Assembly (NCBI GenBank): GCA_019359505.1
Contig: JAHHHD010000008.1
Coordinates: 1-64,000 of the forward strand
From: Drouetiella hepatica Uher 2000/2452
Lineage (GTDB): Bacteria > Cyanobacteriota > Cyanobacteriia > Elainellales > Elainellaceae
Direction of reading: 5' to 3'
Length of the DNA: 64,000 nt
The notes below the pieces were generated by a model, which worked only from the letters and a program-made list of their open reading frames with translations, was not told the origin of the DNA and searched no databases. How positions within the stretch are numbered: position 1 is the first letter of the stretch; each line of letters opens with the position of its first letter. Below are positions 8,478-17,600 of the stretch, in pieces. A program made the position numbers and the translations under genes.

Positions 8478-10241
8478 ATGGGTCAAAACAGCTGGCAGAG
8501 GCGGCGACGATCGCTCAAGCAAACCTTGCGGCAGGAGTGGCAAAGTCTGGCGATCGCACCCACCGTGGCACTGCTAATCATCGGACTTAATGGGTTAGGC
8601 TTTCTGCAAGGGTCAGAATGGGCAGTCGTTGACCAGTTTTTTCGCTGGCGATCGTTTCCGCCTCTAGACGATCGCATTGTTGTGATCACAGTCGATGATC
8701 AGGACAATACCCAGATTGGTCATTGGCCGATTCCAGACGAAGTCTTAGCAGAGGCGCTCCTCAAAATTGAGGCACAGCGTCCTAGATTTGTAGGTCTAGA
8801 TCTCTACCGAGACTTATCCGTTGGCTCTGGGCAGGATCGCCTAGAATCTGTATTCAAATCAAACCCAAATTTAATTGGAATTGAAAAGCGATTTGGGGGA
8901 CAGCAAGTTCCTCCGCCCAAAGCTTTAGCACAACTAAACCAAACAGGCATCGCTGACCTCATTGAAGATGCTGACGGCACAGTGCGTCGAGGATTAATTT
9001 CTGCTAGGGATGATCAAACGGGGCAAGTCTACCTCAGCTTGAGTGCTGTCATAGCGCTTAAGTATTTAGAAAGCGAAGGGATACAGTTGGAACCCATAGA
9101 GGGTACATCTCAGCTCAAGCTAGGTCGTGCTCACTTTTCTGCATTCAGCGGTAACGATGGAGCCTACGTAAACGCAGATGACAGTGGCTATCAAATTTTA
9201 ATGAACTGGCAAAACCTGCCCTCACAGTTTCGCACCCTCTCTATGACGACCGTACTGAAGGGAGAAATTCCGCCCAACCTTTTGCGCGATCGCATCGTCT
9301 TAATTGGCTCTACCACCGAAAGTACCCATGATTTTTTTTGGACTCCCTACACGACCAGCCGCATCAACAAACTTAATCGGATGCCGGGCGTTTTTATCCA
9401 CGCAAACTTAATCAGTCAAATTCTTAGAGCCGCGCTTGACGGTCAACCTTTTATCCAGGTTATGCCAGATTGGGTAGAGCAGACCTGGATTCTACTTTGG
9501 TCATTCATCGGGTGGCAAGTGAGCCGATATGGGCTGCAAACCAACGGATTCACTCAATGGCTGTTTTACGGCAAAACCATTCTGTTAACCCTGGGAGTTG
9601 GGGGCGGACTGGTGTTCATCAGCTATCTGCTGTTTCTAGGAAGTCTGTGGATTCCAATAGCTGCCCCCCTGTTGGGTTTAACCTTCTCAGCATTGGTCAG
9701 TATTGGTTTGCATAATCAAAAACTTCAGCATCTTGCCTACATCGACAGCCTGACTCAGGTTGCCAACCGCCGCTACTTTGATCAATTTCTCGCAGAGCGA
9801 TCGCATACTGTCGGAGATTTATCCGTCATCTTGTGCGATATTGACTGCTTCAAAACCTATAACGATACCTACGGGCATCAGGCTGGAGACGACTGCCTCC
9901 AACAAGTTGCTACGGCTCTACGGCAAGCAGTCCGCAAATCTGATCTGGTCTGCCGCTACGGCGGAGAAGAATTTGCAATCATCCTGCCTTACACCGATCT
10001 CACCCTAGCAGCGCAGGTTGCAGAGCGAGTCCTGAGCAAAGTCCGATCGCTCAACATGGTTCACATCAACTCGCTTGCTCAGCCCTACGTGACATTAAGC
10101 TGTGGCATTGCCTGGGTTGCCATTAGCAAACAGCATCTACAGAGTCCCGATTGGTCGCCTGTGAGCCTACTGGCAGAAGCCGATGCAGCGCTGTATCAAG
10201 CCAAAACCAGTGGACGCGATCGATATGTCATTCGCTGTTAG
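8478..10241 (+). CDS. CHASE2-GGDEF diguanylate cyclase
   Basis: Membrane sensor of about 587 residues predicted to make cyclic di-GMP. A short basic N-terminus and one membrane helix (about 25-45) lead to an extracytoplasmic CHASE2 domain (about 50-310, with DDRIVVITVDDQD and PRFVGLDLYRD), then about three membrane helices (about 330-415) and a C-terminal GGDEF domain. The active site reads GGEEF (about 495-499), the substrate region is intact (CDIDCFKTYNDTYGHQAGD), and RKSD five residues before GGEEF fits an inhibitory I-site (RxxD). No EAL domain is present. A TTG six bases upstream could be used, but the ATG at 8478 is the simpler start. The stop codon lies in a 13-base direct repeat that flanks palindrome P2. 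Confidence 0.93.
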   Translation: MGQNSWQRRRRSLKQTLRQEWQSLAIAPTVALLIIGLNGLGFLQGSEWAVVDQFFRWRSFPPLDDRIVVITVDDQDNTQIGHWPIPDEVLAEALLKIEAQRPRFVGLDLYRDLSVGSGQDRLESVFKSNPNLIGIEKRFGGQQVPPPKALAQLNQTGIADLIEDADGTVRRGLISARDDQTGQVYLSLSAVIALKYLESEGIQLEPIEGTSQLKLGRAHFSAFSGNDGAYVNADDSGYQILMNWQNLPSQFRTLSMTTVLKGEIPPNLLRDRIVLIGSTTESTHDFFWTPYTTSRINKLNRMPGVFIHANLISQILRAALDGQPFIQVMPDWVEQTWILLWSFIGWQVSRYGLQTNGFTQWLFYGKTILLTLGVGGGLVFISYLLFLGSLWIPIAAPLLGLTFSALVSIGLHNQKLQHLAYIDSLTQVANRRYFDQFLAERSHTVGDLSVILCDIDCFKTYNDTYGHQAGDDCLQQVATALRQAVRKSDLVCRYGGEEFAIILPYTDLTLAAQVAERVLSKVRSLNMVHINSLAQPYVTLSCGIAWVAISKQHLQSPDWSPVSLLAEADAALYQAKTSGRDRYVIRC

Positions 10242-10331
10242 GCACTGCTTAATCGGGGGATAAATTTTTTGAGAGAGGGGTGCCCCTCTCTCAAAAAATT
10301 TATCCCCACAATCAGCAACATTCGCTGTTAG
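10229..10331. repeat. Palindromic element P2 flanked by 13-base direct repeats
   Basis: CATTCGCTGTTAG occurs exactly at 10229-10241 and 10319-10331. Between them is a perfect 25-base palindrome (10256-10280 with 10283-10307, loop TG) of the T6-GAGAG type. The left copy contains the stop codon of the cyclase gene and the right copy contains the stop codon of the convergent methyltransferase gene. This is the pattern expected if a 90-base element inserted into overlapping gene ends and duplicated its target. Confidence 0.85.
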
Positions 10332-11290
10332 TCTTTAATCGAATTGCGCTCCCAGAAGACGCCTTCGGCATAGCCTTGAATTGTTTTATTCTGATCAGCG
10401 ATCGCCAATCTCTTTTCTGCCATACAGCCATACAGCGGGTCAAGTTCGACTCCAACATAATTTCGTCCCGTTTTCTTCGCCACCACGGAGGTCGTTCCTG
10501 ATCCCAAAAATGGATCAAAAACCCAGTCATTCAGATTGGAGCTAGCAAGGATAATTTTGGCTAAGAGCTTCTCAGGCTTTTGTGTCGGATGATCGGTGTT
10601 TTCGGGCATCGACCAGAAAGGAATTGAAAGGTCAGTCCAAAGATTAGAAGGATGGGTGAGGCGATAGTTGCCGTTCTCAGTCTTCTCCCAATCTTTAGGA
10701 CTGCCCGTAGCATCCGTGTAAGGCGCGATCACTTTTCGCCTCAGCTTCACCGCCTCTAGATTAAAGGTGTACTGCTCTGAAACCGTACAAAACCAGATTT
10801 GCTCAGAGCAATTTTTCCAGTTTGCCTTAGCGCCTCTGCCCTTCTCCCGCTCCCAGGTGATGCAGTTGCGAATCGTCAGGTATTGCTCCGCCACAAGCTG
10901 AATTGCCGCAGACGATCGCCAGTCGCCGCAGATATAGACCGAAGCCGTAGGCTTGAGAATTCTCAGCAACTTCGGCAACCAGGATTCTAGCCAGGTTTGG
11001 TACGCTGCTAGCGATCGCTCCCGAAAACGCTCTGTGCCAAAAGATTTGGTTAGGTTATAGGGCGGATCAATGAACAGCAAATCGACAAATTGGGTAGGCA
11101 GCCAGTCAAGAATTTTAAACAAATCTTGGCTGATGGTTTTATTTTGCAGATCAGGGGGGGCGATCGCGCCTTCTAGCTTCAAGAGCCGCTGAGTGTAGCG
11201 CTGTATTTCTTCTGTGGATAACGTCAATGTCCGGTTTCGAGGCGCTCTGAGCTTTTCATTTGGCTTAGCATCTGGCTTTTCATCAGTCAT
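10328..11290 (-). CDS. DNA methyltransferase (N4-cytosine/N6-adenine, beta-type motif order)
   Basis: A 320-residue enzyme that transfers a methyl group from S-adenosylmethionine to an exocyclic amino group in DNA. The catalytic motif DPPYNL (75-80) precedes the AdoMet motif DPFLGSGTT (259-267), the motif order of beta-class enzymes, with the usual HPTQKPEKLL block (234-243) just before it. The target recognition region would be about 130-225. No restriction endonuclease is adjacent, so it looks solitary, as with several cyanobacterial methyltransferases; specificity cannot be read from sequence. The gene overlaps the small upstream gene by four bases (ATGA), so the two are co-translated. The promoter region holds two operator-like repeats facing a Cro/C-like regulator. 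Confidence 0.9.
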   Translation of the reverse strand: MTDEKPDAKPNEKLRAPRNRTLTLSTEEIQRYTQRLLKLEGAIAPPDLQNKTISQDLFKILDWLPTQFVDLLFIDPPYNLTKSFGTERFRERSLAAYQTWLESWLPKLLRILKPTASVYICGDWRSSAAIQLVAEQYLTIRNCITWEREKGRGAKANWKNCSEQIWFCTVSEQYTFNLEAVKLRRKVIAPYTDATGSPKDWEKTENGNYRLTHPSNLWTDLSIPFWSMPENTDHPTQKPEKLLAKIILASSNLNDWVFDPFLGSGTTSVVAKKTGRNYVGVELDPLYGCMAEKRLAIADQNKTIQGYAEGVFWERNSIKD

Positions 11291-11541
11291 TCTGGCTCCT
11301 CATCACCCACCGGATCGAATACCACTATGAATAGCGCATCAGGAGTCAGTCGCTTCAAAGTTGTGGCATATCCATCAGCATCAGAGCGGCTGTGGAAACG
11401 GGCAACGACAATGCGCTGCATTTTGGGCAGCAGCCGAATTACCGCCCAGTGATGGAGGCAATCCCTATATCGGGACGCTTCGCGAACGCGATAGGTCATA
11501 ATAAATTTGTCTCCAGCAGAATATGGAGCCTGAGCCAGCAC
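11287..11541 (-). CDS. Small conserved-looking protein upstream of the methyltransferase
   Basis: 84 residues from a GTG start, or about 70 residues from the ATG at 11499 (MTYRVREASRYRDC). It has no recognisable domain. It is rich in Arg and aromatic residues, ends acidic (PVGDEEPE), and reads like a compact alpha/beta fold (QRIVVARFHSRSDADGYATTLKRL). Its stop overlaps the methyltransferase start, so it probably works with or regulates that enzyme; this is inference from position only. A 9-base inverted repeat (AGCCAGCAC/GTGCTGGCT, 11533-11541 with 11562-11570) overlaps the GTG start and could affect its translation. Confidence 0.6.
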   Translation of the reverse strand: MLAQAPYSAGDKFIMTYRVREASRYRDCLHHWAVIRLLPKMQRIVVARFHSRSDADGYATTLKRLTPDALFIVVFDPVGDEEPE

Positions 11542-11594
11542 CCCGGAGCCTGAGAAACTTGGGAGTGCTGGCTTTCAGCTATTTTTGAAATCAA

Positions 11595-11648
11595 TGTTCA
11601 TCACCTTGAACAGCTTAATCATACCTCAAGCGTTCATCACCTTGAACA
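11595..11648. promoter_or_regulatory. Two operator-like inverted repeats between methyltransferase and XRE regulator
   Basis: TGTTCA-TCACCT-TGAACA (11595-11612) and CGTTCA-TCACCT-TGAACA (11631-11648) are near-identical 18-base boxes with 6-base inverted arms, 36 bases apart. The second ends 36 bases before the regulator start. Their symmetry and placement in the divergent intergenic region fit binding of the Cro/C-like regulator encoded at 11685. Confidence 0.7.
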
Positions 11649-11684
11649 TTTACTTAGTCAGAAGCCTCTGACACTATATGAGGC

Positions 11685-11951
11685 ATGGGAAGAGCCGGAA
11701 AAGCTTTAAGACAGGTGCTTGAAACCTATGGTATTAGCCAAAATCGGCTAGCGGTAACTATGGGCGCTGGGCGATCGACCGTTCATTACTGGTTCAACAA
11801 CACGCAAGATCCAACGGCTGAGTCACTTCTTCAAATCATTGAAGCGCTCCAAAAAATCGATGAGGCTGCGGCTAAGGATTTTGTTAGGCTTTATTTGGGC
11901 GATATTATTGACATTATTGAAGGCGAAGCTTCCGAAGACGATCAAATGTAG
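11685..11951 (+). CDS. XRE/Cro-type helix-turn-helix regulator (C-protein-like)
   Basis: An 88-residue DNA-binding protein. The HTH spans about 8-60 (VLETYGISQNRLAVTMGAGRSTVHYWFN, then PTAESLLQIIEAL), the size and layout of Cro and restriction-modification controller proteins. A short acidic tail follows (IIEGEASEDDQM). It is transcribed divergently from the methyltransferase pair, and two inverted repeats lie between them, so it probably regulates both itself and the methyltransferase. Three bases after its stop codon another short open stretch begins (ribbon-helix-helix remnant). Confidence 0.85.
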   Translation: MGRAGKALRQVLETYGISQNRLAVTMGAGRSTVHYWFNNTQDPTAESLLQIIEALQKIDEAAAKDFVRLYLGDIIDIIEGEASEDDQM

Positions 11952-11961
11952 ATGCCTCACT

Positions 11962-12027
11962 ATGTCTCCACGCCTGCGAGTCACTGTTACTTTGCCAGAA
12001 GATATTTATCAAGCTCTGACAGAATAA
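11962..12027 (+). pseudogene. Truncated ribbon-helix-helix (CopG-like) gene fragment
   Basis: A 21-codon frame reads MSPRLRVTVTLPEDIYQALTE, the typical start of a CopG/RHH repressor or antitoxin, and then stops. The same frame resumes after the TAA as ALRDRQEASG and ends 17 codons later. A nonsense change plus loss of the second half is likely. It lies directly behind the XRE gene, so it may be the relic of a toxin-antitoxin or control pair. Confidence 0.45.
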
Positions 12028-12149
12028 GCTTTGCGCGATCGCCAAGAAGCATCAGGCGAAACGAAGGACGATCGCCCTGCTTAAGATTAGCGATCGCTCC
12101 TTCAACCCTTCAAAGTTGTACAATTGTCGGTTGTATTTGGGCGTGAACC

Positions 12150-13445
12150 TTGATCGAACGCTACACCCTGCCCGAAATGGGCGATTTGTGGACGGAAAAC
12201 TATAAGCTGAAAACCTGGCTGCAAGTAGAAATTGCGGTGTGTGAGGCACAGGCAGAGCTGGGCTACATTCCCGCTGAGGCAGTGGAGACGATCAAGGCGA
12301 AGGCAAATTTTGACGCGGCGCGGGTGCTAGAAATTGAGAAGGAAGTCAAGCATGACATGATCGCCTTCCTCACCAACGTCAATGAATATGTGGGCGAAGC
12401 AGGACGCTACATTCACCTGGGCATGACTAGCTCTGATGTGCTAGACACGGCTCTGGCGCTACAGCTCGTCGCTAGTCTAGATGTGATTATGACCCATGTA
12501 GAGCGGCTGATTCAGGCGATTCGCTATCAGGCGCAGCAGCACCGTGACACTGTAATGATTGGGCGATCGCATGGCATCCACGCCGAACCCATTACCTTTG
12601 GCTTTAAGCTGGCGGGCTGGCTGGCGGAAATGTTGCGCCATCGCGATCGCCTCTGCGAACTTCAAAAAAGAATTGCCGTGGGCAAAGTTTCCGGTGCGGT
12701 CGGCACCTACGCCAATGTTGACCCGCAGATTGAGGCATTGACCTGTCAGAACTTAGGGCTAGAGCCTGACCCGGCATCAACTCAGGTGATCTCCCGCGAT
12801 CGCCATGCTGAGTTTGTCCAGGCATTGGCGCTGATGACAGCCTCGATCGAGCGATTTGCTGTCGAGATTCGCAATTTGCAGCGCACGGACGTTCTCGAAG
12901 TCGAAGAATATTTCTCGAAAGGTCAGAAGGGTTCTTCGGCAATGCCCCACAAGCGTAACCCCATTCGATCGGAGCGGCTGACCGGGATGGCGCGGCTTGT
13001 GCGAGGACACGCGATCGCGGCTCTAGAAAACATTGCCCTCTGGCATGAGCGCGATATTTCCCACAGCTCGGTGGAGCGGGTGATGTTTCCCGACTGCTGC
13101 ATTCTCACTCACTTCATGCTGGTAGAAGCCACAGATTTAATCAAGACGCTGCTGGTCTATCCCGAAAATATGCGGCGCAATATGAACCTCTATGGCGGCG
13201 TGGTCTTTAGTCAGCGGGTGTTGTTGGCATTGGTAGACAAAGGGCTAAGCCGAGAAGAGGCTTATGCGATCGCCCAATCTAACGCCCACACTGCTTGGAA
13301 CAAGGAAGATGGCGATTTTCATACGCTAATTGCCCAAGATCCGCGCGTCACGGCGCACCTTTCGCCTGAAGAAGTAGAGGCTTGCTTTGACCCGAAGGCG
13401 CATCTGAAGAACCTCGATCGCGTCTATCAACGGCTGAATATTTAG
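12150..13445 (+). CDS. purB: Adenylosuccinate lyase
   Basis: A 431-residue cytoplasmic enzyme of purine synthesis. It removes fumarate from adenylosuccinate (to AMP) and from SAICAR (to AICAR). The fumarase/aspartase superfamily signature SSAMPHKRNP is present (about 263-272, within GQKGSSAMPHKRNP), as are the conserved SSDVLDTALALQL and GRSHGIHAEPITFG blocks. The length is normal. The family N-terminus IERYTLPEMG begins immediately after a TTG codon at 12150; no in-frame ATG lies just upstream, so TTG is the probable start. It is monocistronic by spacing. An 1.2-kb stretch without a good coding region follows, up to the kinase start. Confidence 0.95.
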   Translation: MIERYTLPEMGDLWTENYKLKTWLQVEIAVCEAQAELGYIPAEAVETIKAKANFDAARVLEIEKEVKHDMIAFLTNVNEYVGEAGRYIHLGMTSSDVLDTALALQLVASLDVIMTHVERLIQAIRYQAQQHRDTVMIGRSHGIHAEPITFGFKLAGWLAEMLRHRDRLCELQKRIAVGKVSGAVGTYANVDPQIEALTCQNLGLEPDPASTQVISRDRHAEFVQALALMTASIERFAVEIRNLQRTDVLEVEEYFSKGQKGSSAMPHKRNPIRSERLTGMARLVRGHAIAALENIALWHERDISHSSVERVMFPDCCILTHFMLVEATDLIKTLLVYPENMRRNMNLYGGVVFSQRVLLALVDKGLSREEAYAIAQSNAHTAWNKEDGDFHTLIAQDPRVTAHLSPEEVEACFDPKAHLKNLDRVYQRLNI

Positions 13446-14332
13446 TGCCAATGGCTACCTCAGTTTCCCCCTACATTCCTTTTGCCAGACGGGAACGCAG
13501 CTTATGCGATCTGCCAAAGTAGGCAGGTTCTCGGCTGCGTCCTAGTCAAGAAGTGAGCTGTATACGTTACTCATCACCCGCCGCAAATAACCTCCGCATC
13601 CTAACTAATCAACCTTTGGCGGTCGGTGTGCATGGGTGCTTTATGCAGCGATCGCAATTATGGTCTTTCCATTTCTAAAAATCCTGGGAAGAGATCCAAA
13701 GACATCGGTGCATCATGATAAAGCAAGCAGCGATAAATTCTCGTCTTCGTAGAATAATTTAATCACGTTAAAATCTCGACATCACAAATTTTCAACTTGT
13801 GATGTCGAGCAGTTGCCAAGGCGAATTCCAATAACTTTCGGTTGATTTCCAAATACTAAGCTTAGATCGTGCAATCAGCATCTTTCGAGACAATCATCAA
13901 ATTATTATCTTTTGCATATCCCTCATATATCACTCTGCGGAAGGAAAATTACCTTATGTACTGTGTAATTCCTGTATTATCTTAACTGATTAACATAACT
14001 CATTAGTCTCTAAAAGCCTTGCACTAAGCGGCTTTCAAGAATCCTAATATCGTCCATTTCATGTCTAACAAGTATCATCTAGTTGACAATTTATCGTTCA
14101 CAGACCATTCGCAGTAAGTCAGGGGTGTTAGGGAAAGATTGTGAATACTAATTTACCATCTAAATGATGATAAATAGATGTGAAATGGATGACTCTATAA
14201 CTGCTGAAAGCTATGTAGGATAAGCTTTCAAGCTGCTATAACGAACATACTTAAATAGTGCTCTTATAGATAATTTGTACAGCATAACTTGTTTTTCCTC
14301 GTCTAGAGTGATATACGAGGGTTAAGCTGGGA
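13446..14332. other. Long gene-free stretch after purB
   Basis: About 890 bases without a convincing coding frame. It is more AT-rich than the flanking genes and has few HIP1 octamers. It contains a strong hairpin (13775-13809), a degenerate palindrome AAAAGCC-TTGCACTAAG-CGGCTTT (about 14012-14035) whose loop resembles the P1 palindrome, and many short A/T runs. It could be decayed former genes or an untranslated and regulatory zone for the downstream kinase. No RNA gene was recognised. Confidence 0.5.
13775..13809. repeat. Strong inverted repeat in the gene-free stretch
   Basis: Perfect 13-base arms CTCGACATCACAA (13775-13787) and TTGTGATGTCGAG (13797-13809) with a 9-base loop. No T-run follows on either side, so it is not a standard terminator. 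It could be a regulatory site or part of an unrecognised RNA. Confidence 0.7.
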
Positions 14333-14407
14333 GTGATACGTCTCTCGGCTCCAAGAGTTTCGAGCATTTGGACGCTGGTTCTCCTCCAGGGGACTTTCAC
14401 CCCATTA

Positions 14408-14432
14408 GTGTACGCCCATGCTGGGCGTACAC
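14408..14432. repeat. Palindrome abutting the upstream attC-like site
   Basis: Perfect 10-base arms GTGTACGCCC (14408-14417) and GGGCGTACAC (14423-14432), loop ATGCT. It overlaps the first bases of the attC-like site at 14429. Confidence 0.7.
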
Positions 14433-14511
14433 AACACAGTGGAGCGGACGGTACAGATTCTTCGCGCTACGTTCTGAGTTTACTCGCCGCCGCTCACTTT
14501 AGCCGTTGTAC
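14429..14511 (+). other. attC-like recombination site (upstream of kinase gene)
   Basis: An 83-base imperfect inverted repeat with attC organisation. The inverse core ACACAAC (14429-14435) is followed by an inner left arm AGTGgAGCGGaCGG that pairs with CCGCCGCTCACT on the right, leaving two unpaired bases (g and a) on the left arm only, spaced as the extrahelical bases of integron attC sites. The right core is GTTGTAC (14505-14511). The inner arms are about 12 base pairs. The call is by structure; no search was possible. Confidence 0.6.
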
Positions 14512-14653
14512 TACTCCGGTGGTTTGTGCGTCTGGCAGAATTTGTGGTAAAGTCACCCAATTTTTTGGGAACCTTATTAGGTATGGCTGTAGCCTGTTTA
14601 CTGGTGACGGCATAAAGTCTATTAGACGCGGGTCAGCTCTCCCATCCAAAACT

Positions 14654-17600
14654 ATGACGCTTTCAGCAAGCCCCTCCCCTTACTCATTCCCTGAAATTTC
14701 GGGTTACACACTTGCAGAGCAGCTTTATCTGGGAAATCGTACAGCGGTCTATCGAGCGGTACAAACGGCGACTCAGCAGCCTGTAGTGATTAAGGTGCTG
14801 CGGCAAGACTATCCGAGTTTTAGCGAATTGGTGCAGTTTCGCAATCAGTATGTCATCACCAAACATCTCTCTATCCCAGGGATTATCCATCCCTTGAGTC
14901 TGGAATTGTTGGGGAATGGCCATGCACTGGTGATGGAAGATTGCGGCGGAGTGTCTTTAGGCGAATACATTCAGCAGCAGCCGTTAGATCTGGCGGATGT
15001 GTTGGCGATCGCTTTCCAACTGTCTGATATCTTGCATGATCTGCACCAGCATCGGGTGGTGCATAAAGATATCAAACCTGCCAATATTTTAATTCATCCA
15101 GAGTCGAAACAAGTCAAACTGATCGACTTTAGTATTGCTTCTTTATTGCCCAAGGAAACTCAGGAAATCCAAAGCACAAGCATTCTAGAAGGGACTCTGG
15201 CTTATCTGGCTCCAGAGCAAACCGGACGGATGAACCGAGGAATTGACTATCGGGCTGATTTCTATGCCTTGGGTGTCACGCTCTATCAATTGTTGACGGG
15301 AAAACTGCCGTTTGAGTCGGCAGATCCGTTGGAGTTAATGCATTGCCATATTGCCAAGCTACCTTTACCCGTGGATCAGGTGAATTCTGAGCTGCCTGGG
15401 ATGGTTGCTGCGATCGTCAGCAAGCTGATGGCGAAAAATGCCGAGGATCGGTATCAAAGTGCCCTGGGTCTGAAACATGATTTGCAACAGTGTTTGACTC
15501 AGTGGAAAACCTGTGGTGATATCTCAGAATTTGCGTTGGGACAGCGAGATTTGAGCGATCGCTTTCTCATCCCCGAAAAGCTCTATGGTCGCGAATCAGA
15601 AGTTAAGACCCTACTCGAAGCCTTCGATCGCATAGCTGGCGATCCAAAATCCAAAATCCAAAATCCAAAATCCGAACTGATGCTGATAGCTGGGTTTTCC
15701 GGCATTGGCAAAACAGCGGTAGTGAATGAAGTCCATAAACCGATCGTGCGGCAACGGGGCTACTTCATCAAAGGCAAATTTGACCAGTTTAATCGCAACA
15801 TTCCCCTGTCTGCCTTTGTGCAAGCTTTGCGCGATTTGATGGGGCAGTTGCTCTCAGAATCAGACGACCAATTGACACAATGGAAAGCCCAGATTTTATC
15901 TGCGGTGGGCGAGAATGGGCAGGTTCTGATTGAAGTCATCCCAGAGTTGGAGCAAGTGATTGGCAAACAGCCGCTTGCACCTGAACTGTCTGGCATCGCG
16001 GCTCAGAATCGATTTAATCTGCTGTTTCAAAAGTTCATTCAAGTCTTTACCACGCCAGACCATCCCTTAGCCATGTTTTTGGATGACTTGCAATGGGTGG
16101 ATTCTTCATCGCTTCAGATGATCAAGCTCCTGGTGAATGACAACGGTTATCTACTCATGCTAGGTGCTTATCGCGACAATGAAGTGTCCCCATCGCATCC
16201 ATTGATGATCACCGTTGACGAATTGCAGAAGGCTCAGGTGATTGTCCATAGAATGACGCTGGTGCCCTTAGCCTTTGACGATACTAATCATCTGGTTGCC
16301 GATGCCTTAAATTGCTCTAGGCAACTGGCACAACCCTTGACGGAACTCATTGTCGGCAAAACCAAAGGTAATCCCTTTTTTACCACACAGTTTCTCAAAG
16401 CCTTGCATGAAGAGGAGTTGATTACCTTTAATCGGGATTGCCGCTATTGGGAATGCGATATTGCGGAGGTGAAGGCGCGATCGCTCACCGATGATGTCGT
16501 CGAGTTCATGGCACTGCAATTGCAAAAATTGCCCGATGCCACTCAGCAGATCTTGAAACTTGCCGCTTGTATTGGCAACCAGTTTGATTTGGCAACCTTG
16601 GCGATCGTTTCAGAACAAGCAGCAACCGAGGTAGCAACTGCTTTATGGAAAGCTTTGCAAGAAGGGTTGATCCTACCCACCAGTCAGATTTACAAGTTCT
16701 TTCAGGGAGAACAAACGGAGACAGCGACAAGTCCTAATCCGAGCTATCGATTTTTGCACGATCGCGTGCAGCAAGCGGCTTATTTCTTAATTTCTGAAGA
16801 GCAGCCGCAAATTGTCCACCTCAAGATTGGGCAAGCACTTTTAAGTCACGTTTCACCCTTGCAACGCGACGAAAAGCTATTTGAGATTGTTAATCAGTGC
16901 AATTTAGGGATTGCACACACGACTTTAGAACAACAGGATCAGCTCATCTCTCTTAACCTTCAGGCAGCGAAGAAAGCCCGCCATTCGTCAGCCTATGCAG
17001 CAGCAGAACAATACTGTGAAGCTGCGCTCCAGCTGCTTCCGGCTAATGCGTGGCTGCAAGCTCCCAAACGCACATTAGATCTTTACGTAGAGGCCGCTAA
17101 TGCAGCTTGTCTAGTTGGTAAATTTAACTGTGTTGACCAACGGATACGGACGATCCTCAGCCATACCGATCGCACTCTAGATCAAGTTCAAGCGATCGAT
17201 ATTCAGATCCAATCTTTAGTAGCGCAAAATCTCCTGGCAGAAGCGATTCAGGTCGCTTGCAGGGTATTAAGGATCTTGAATGTAGAATTGCCAACACAGC
17301 CAACTACAGAGCAACTGCAACCAGCCTTGGCTGACATCCAACAGCAATTAGAAGCGCTCGGAGATGTTACCCAGCTACCACCCATGAAGTATCCTGAGAA
17401 GCTAGCTGCCATGAATATTCTCAGCAGCATGGCATCGGCAGCCTATATCGGGGCACCCGCCTTGTATCCTTTGGTTGTTCTGAAGCAAATAGAACTATCA
17501 TTGCAATTTGGTTTCGCAGTAGAAACGTCCTATGCATTTTCAACCTATGGCTTGATTCTTTGTGCCTTTGGCGGCCAAATTGCTGCTGGAAACTATGCAG

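Noticed and set aside
13981-14040. Possible tRNA or small RNA gene in the gene-free stretch
   Set aside because: A stem is present, but no cloverleaf, T-arm motif or known RNA pattern could be formed.
14333-14653. Upstream 107 codons in frame with the giant kinase
   Set aside because: They are translated from a palindrome and an attC-like site; the protein-like sequence begins at 14654.
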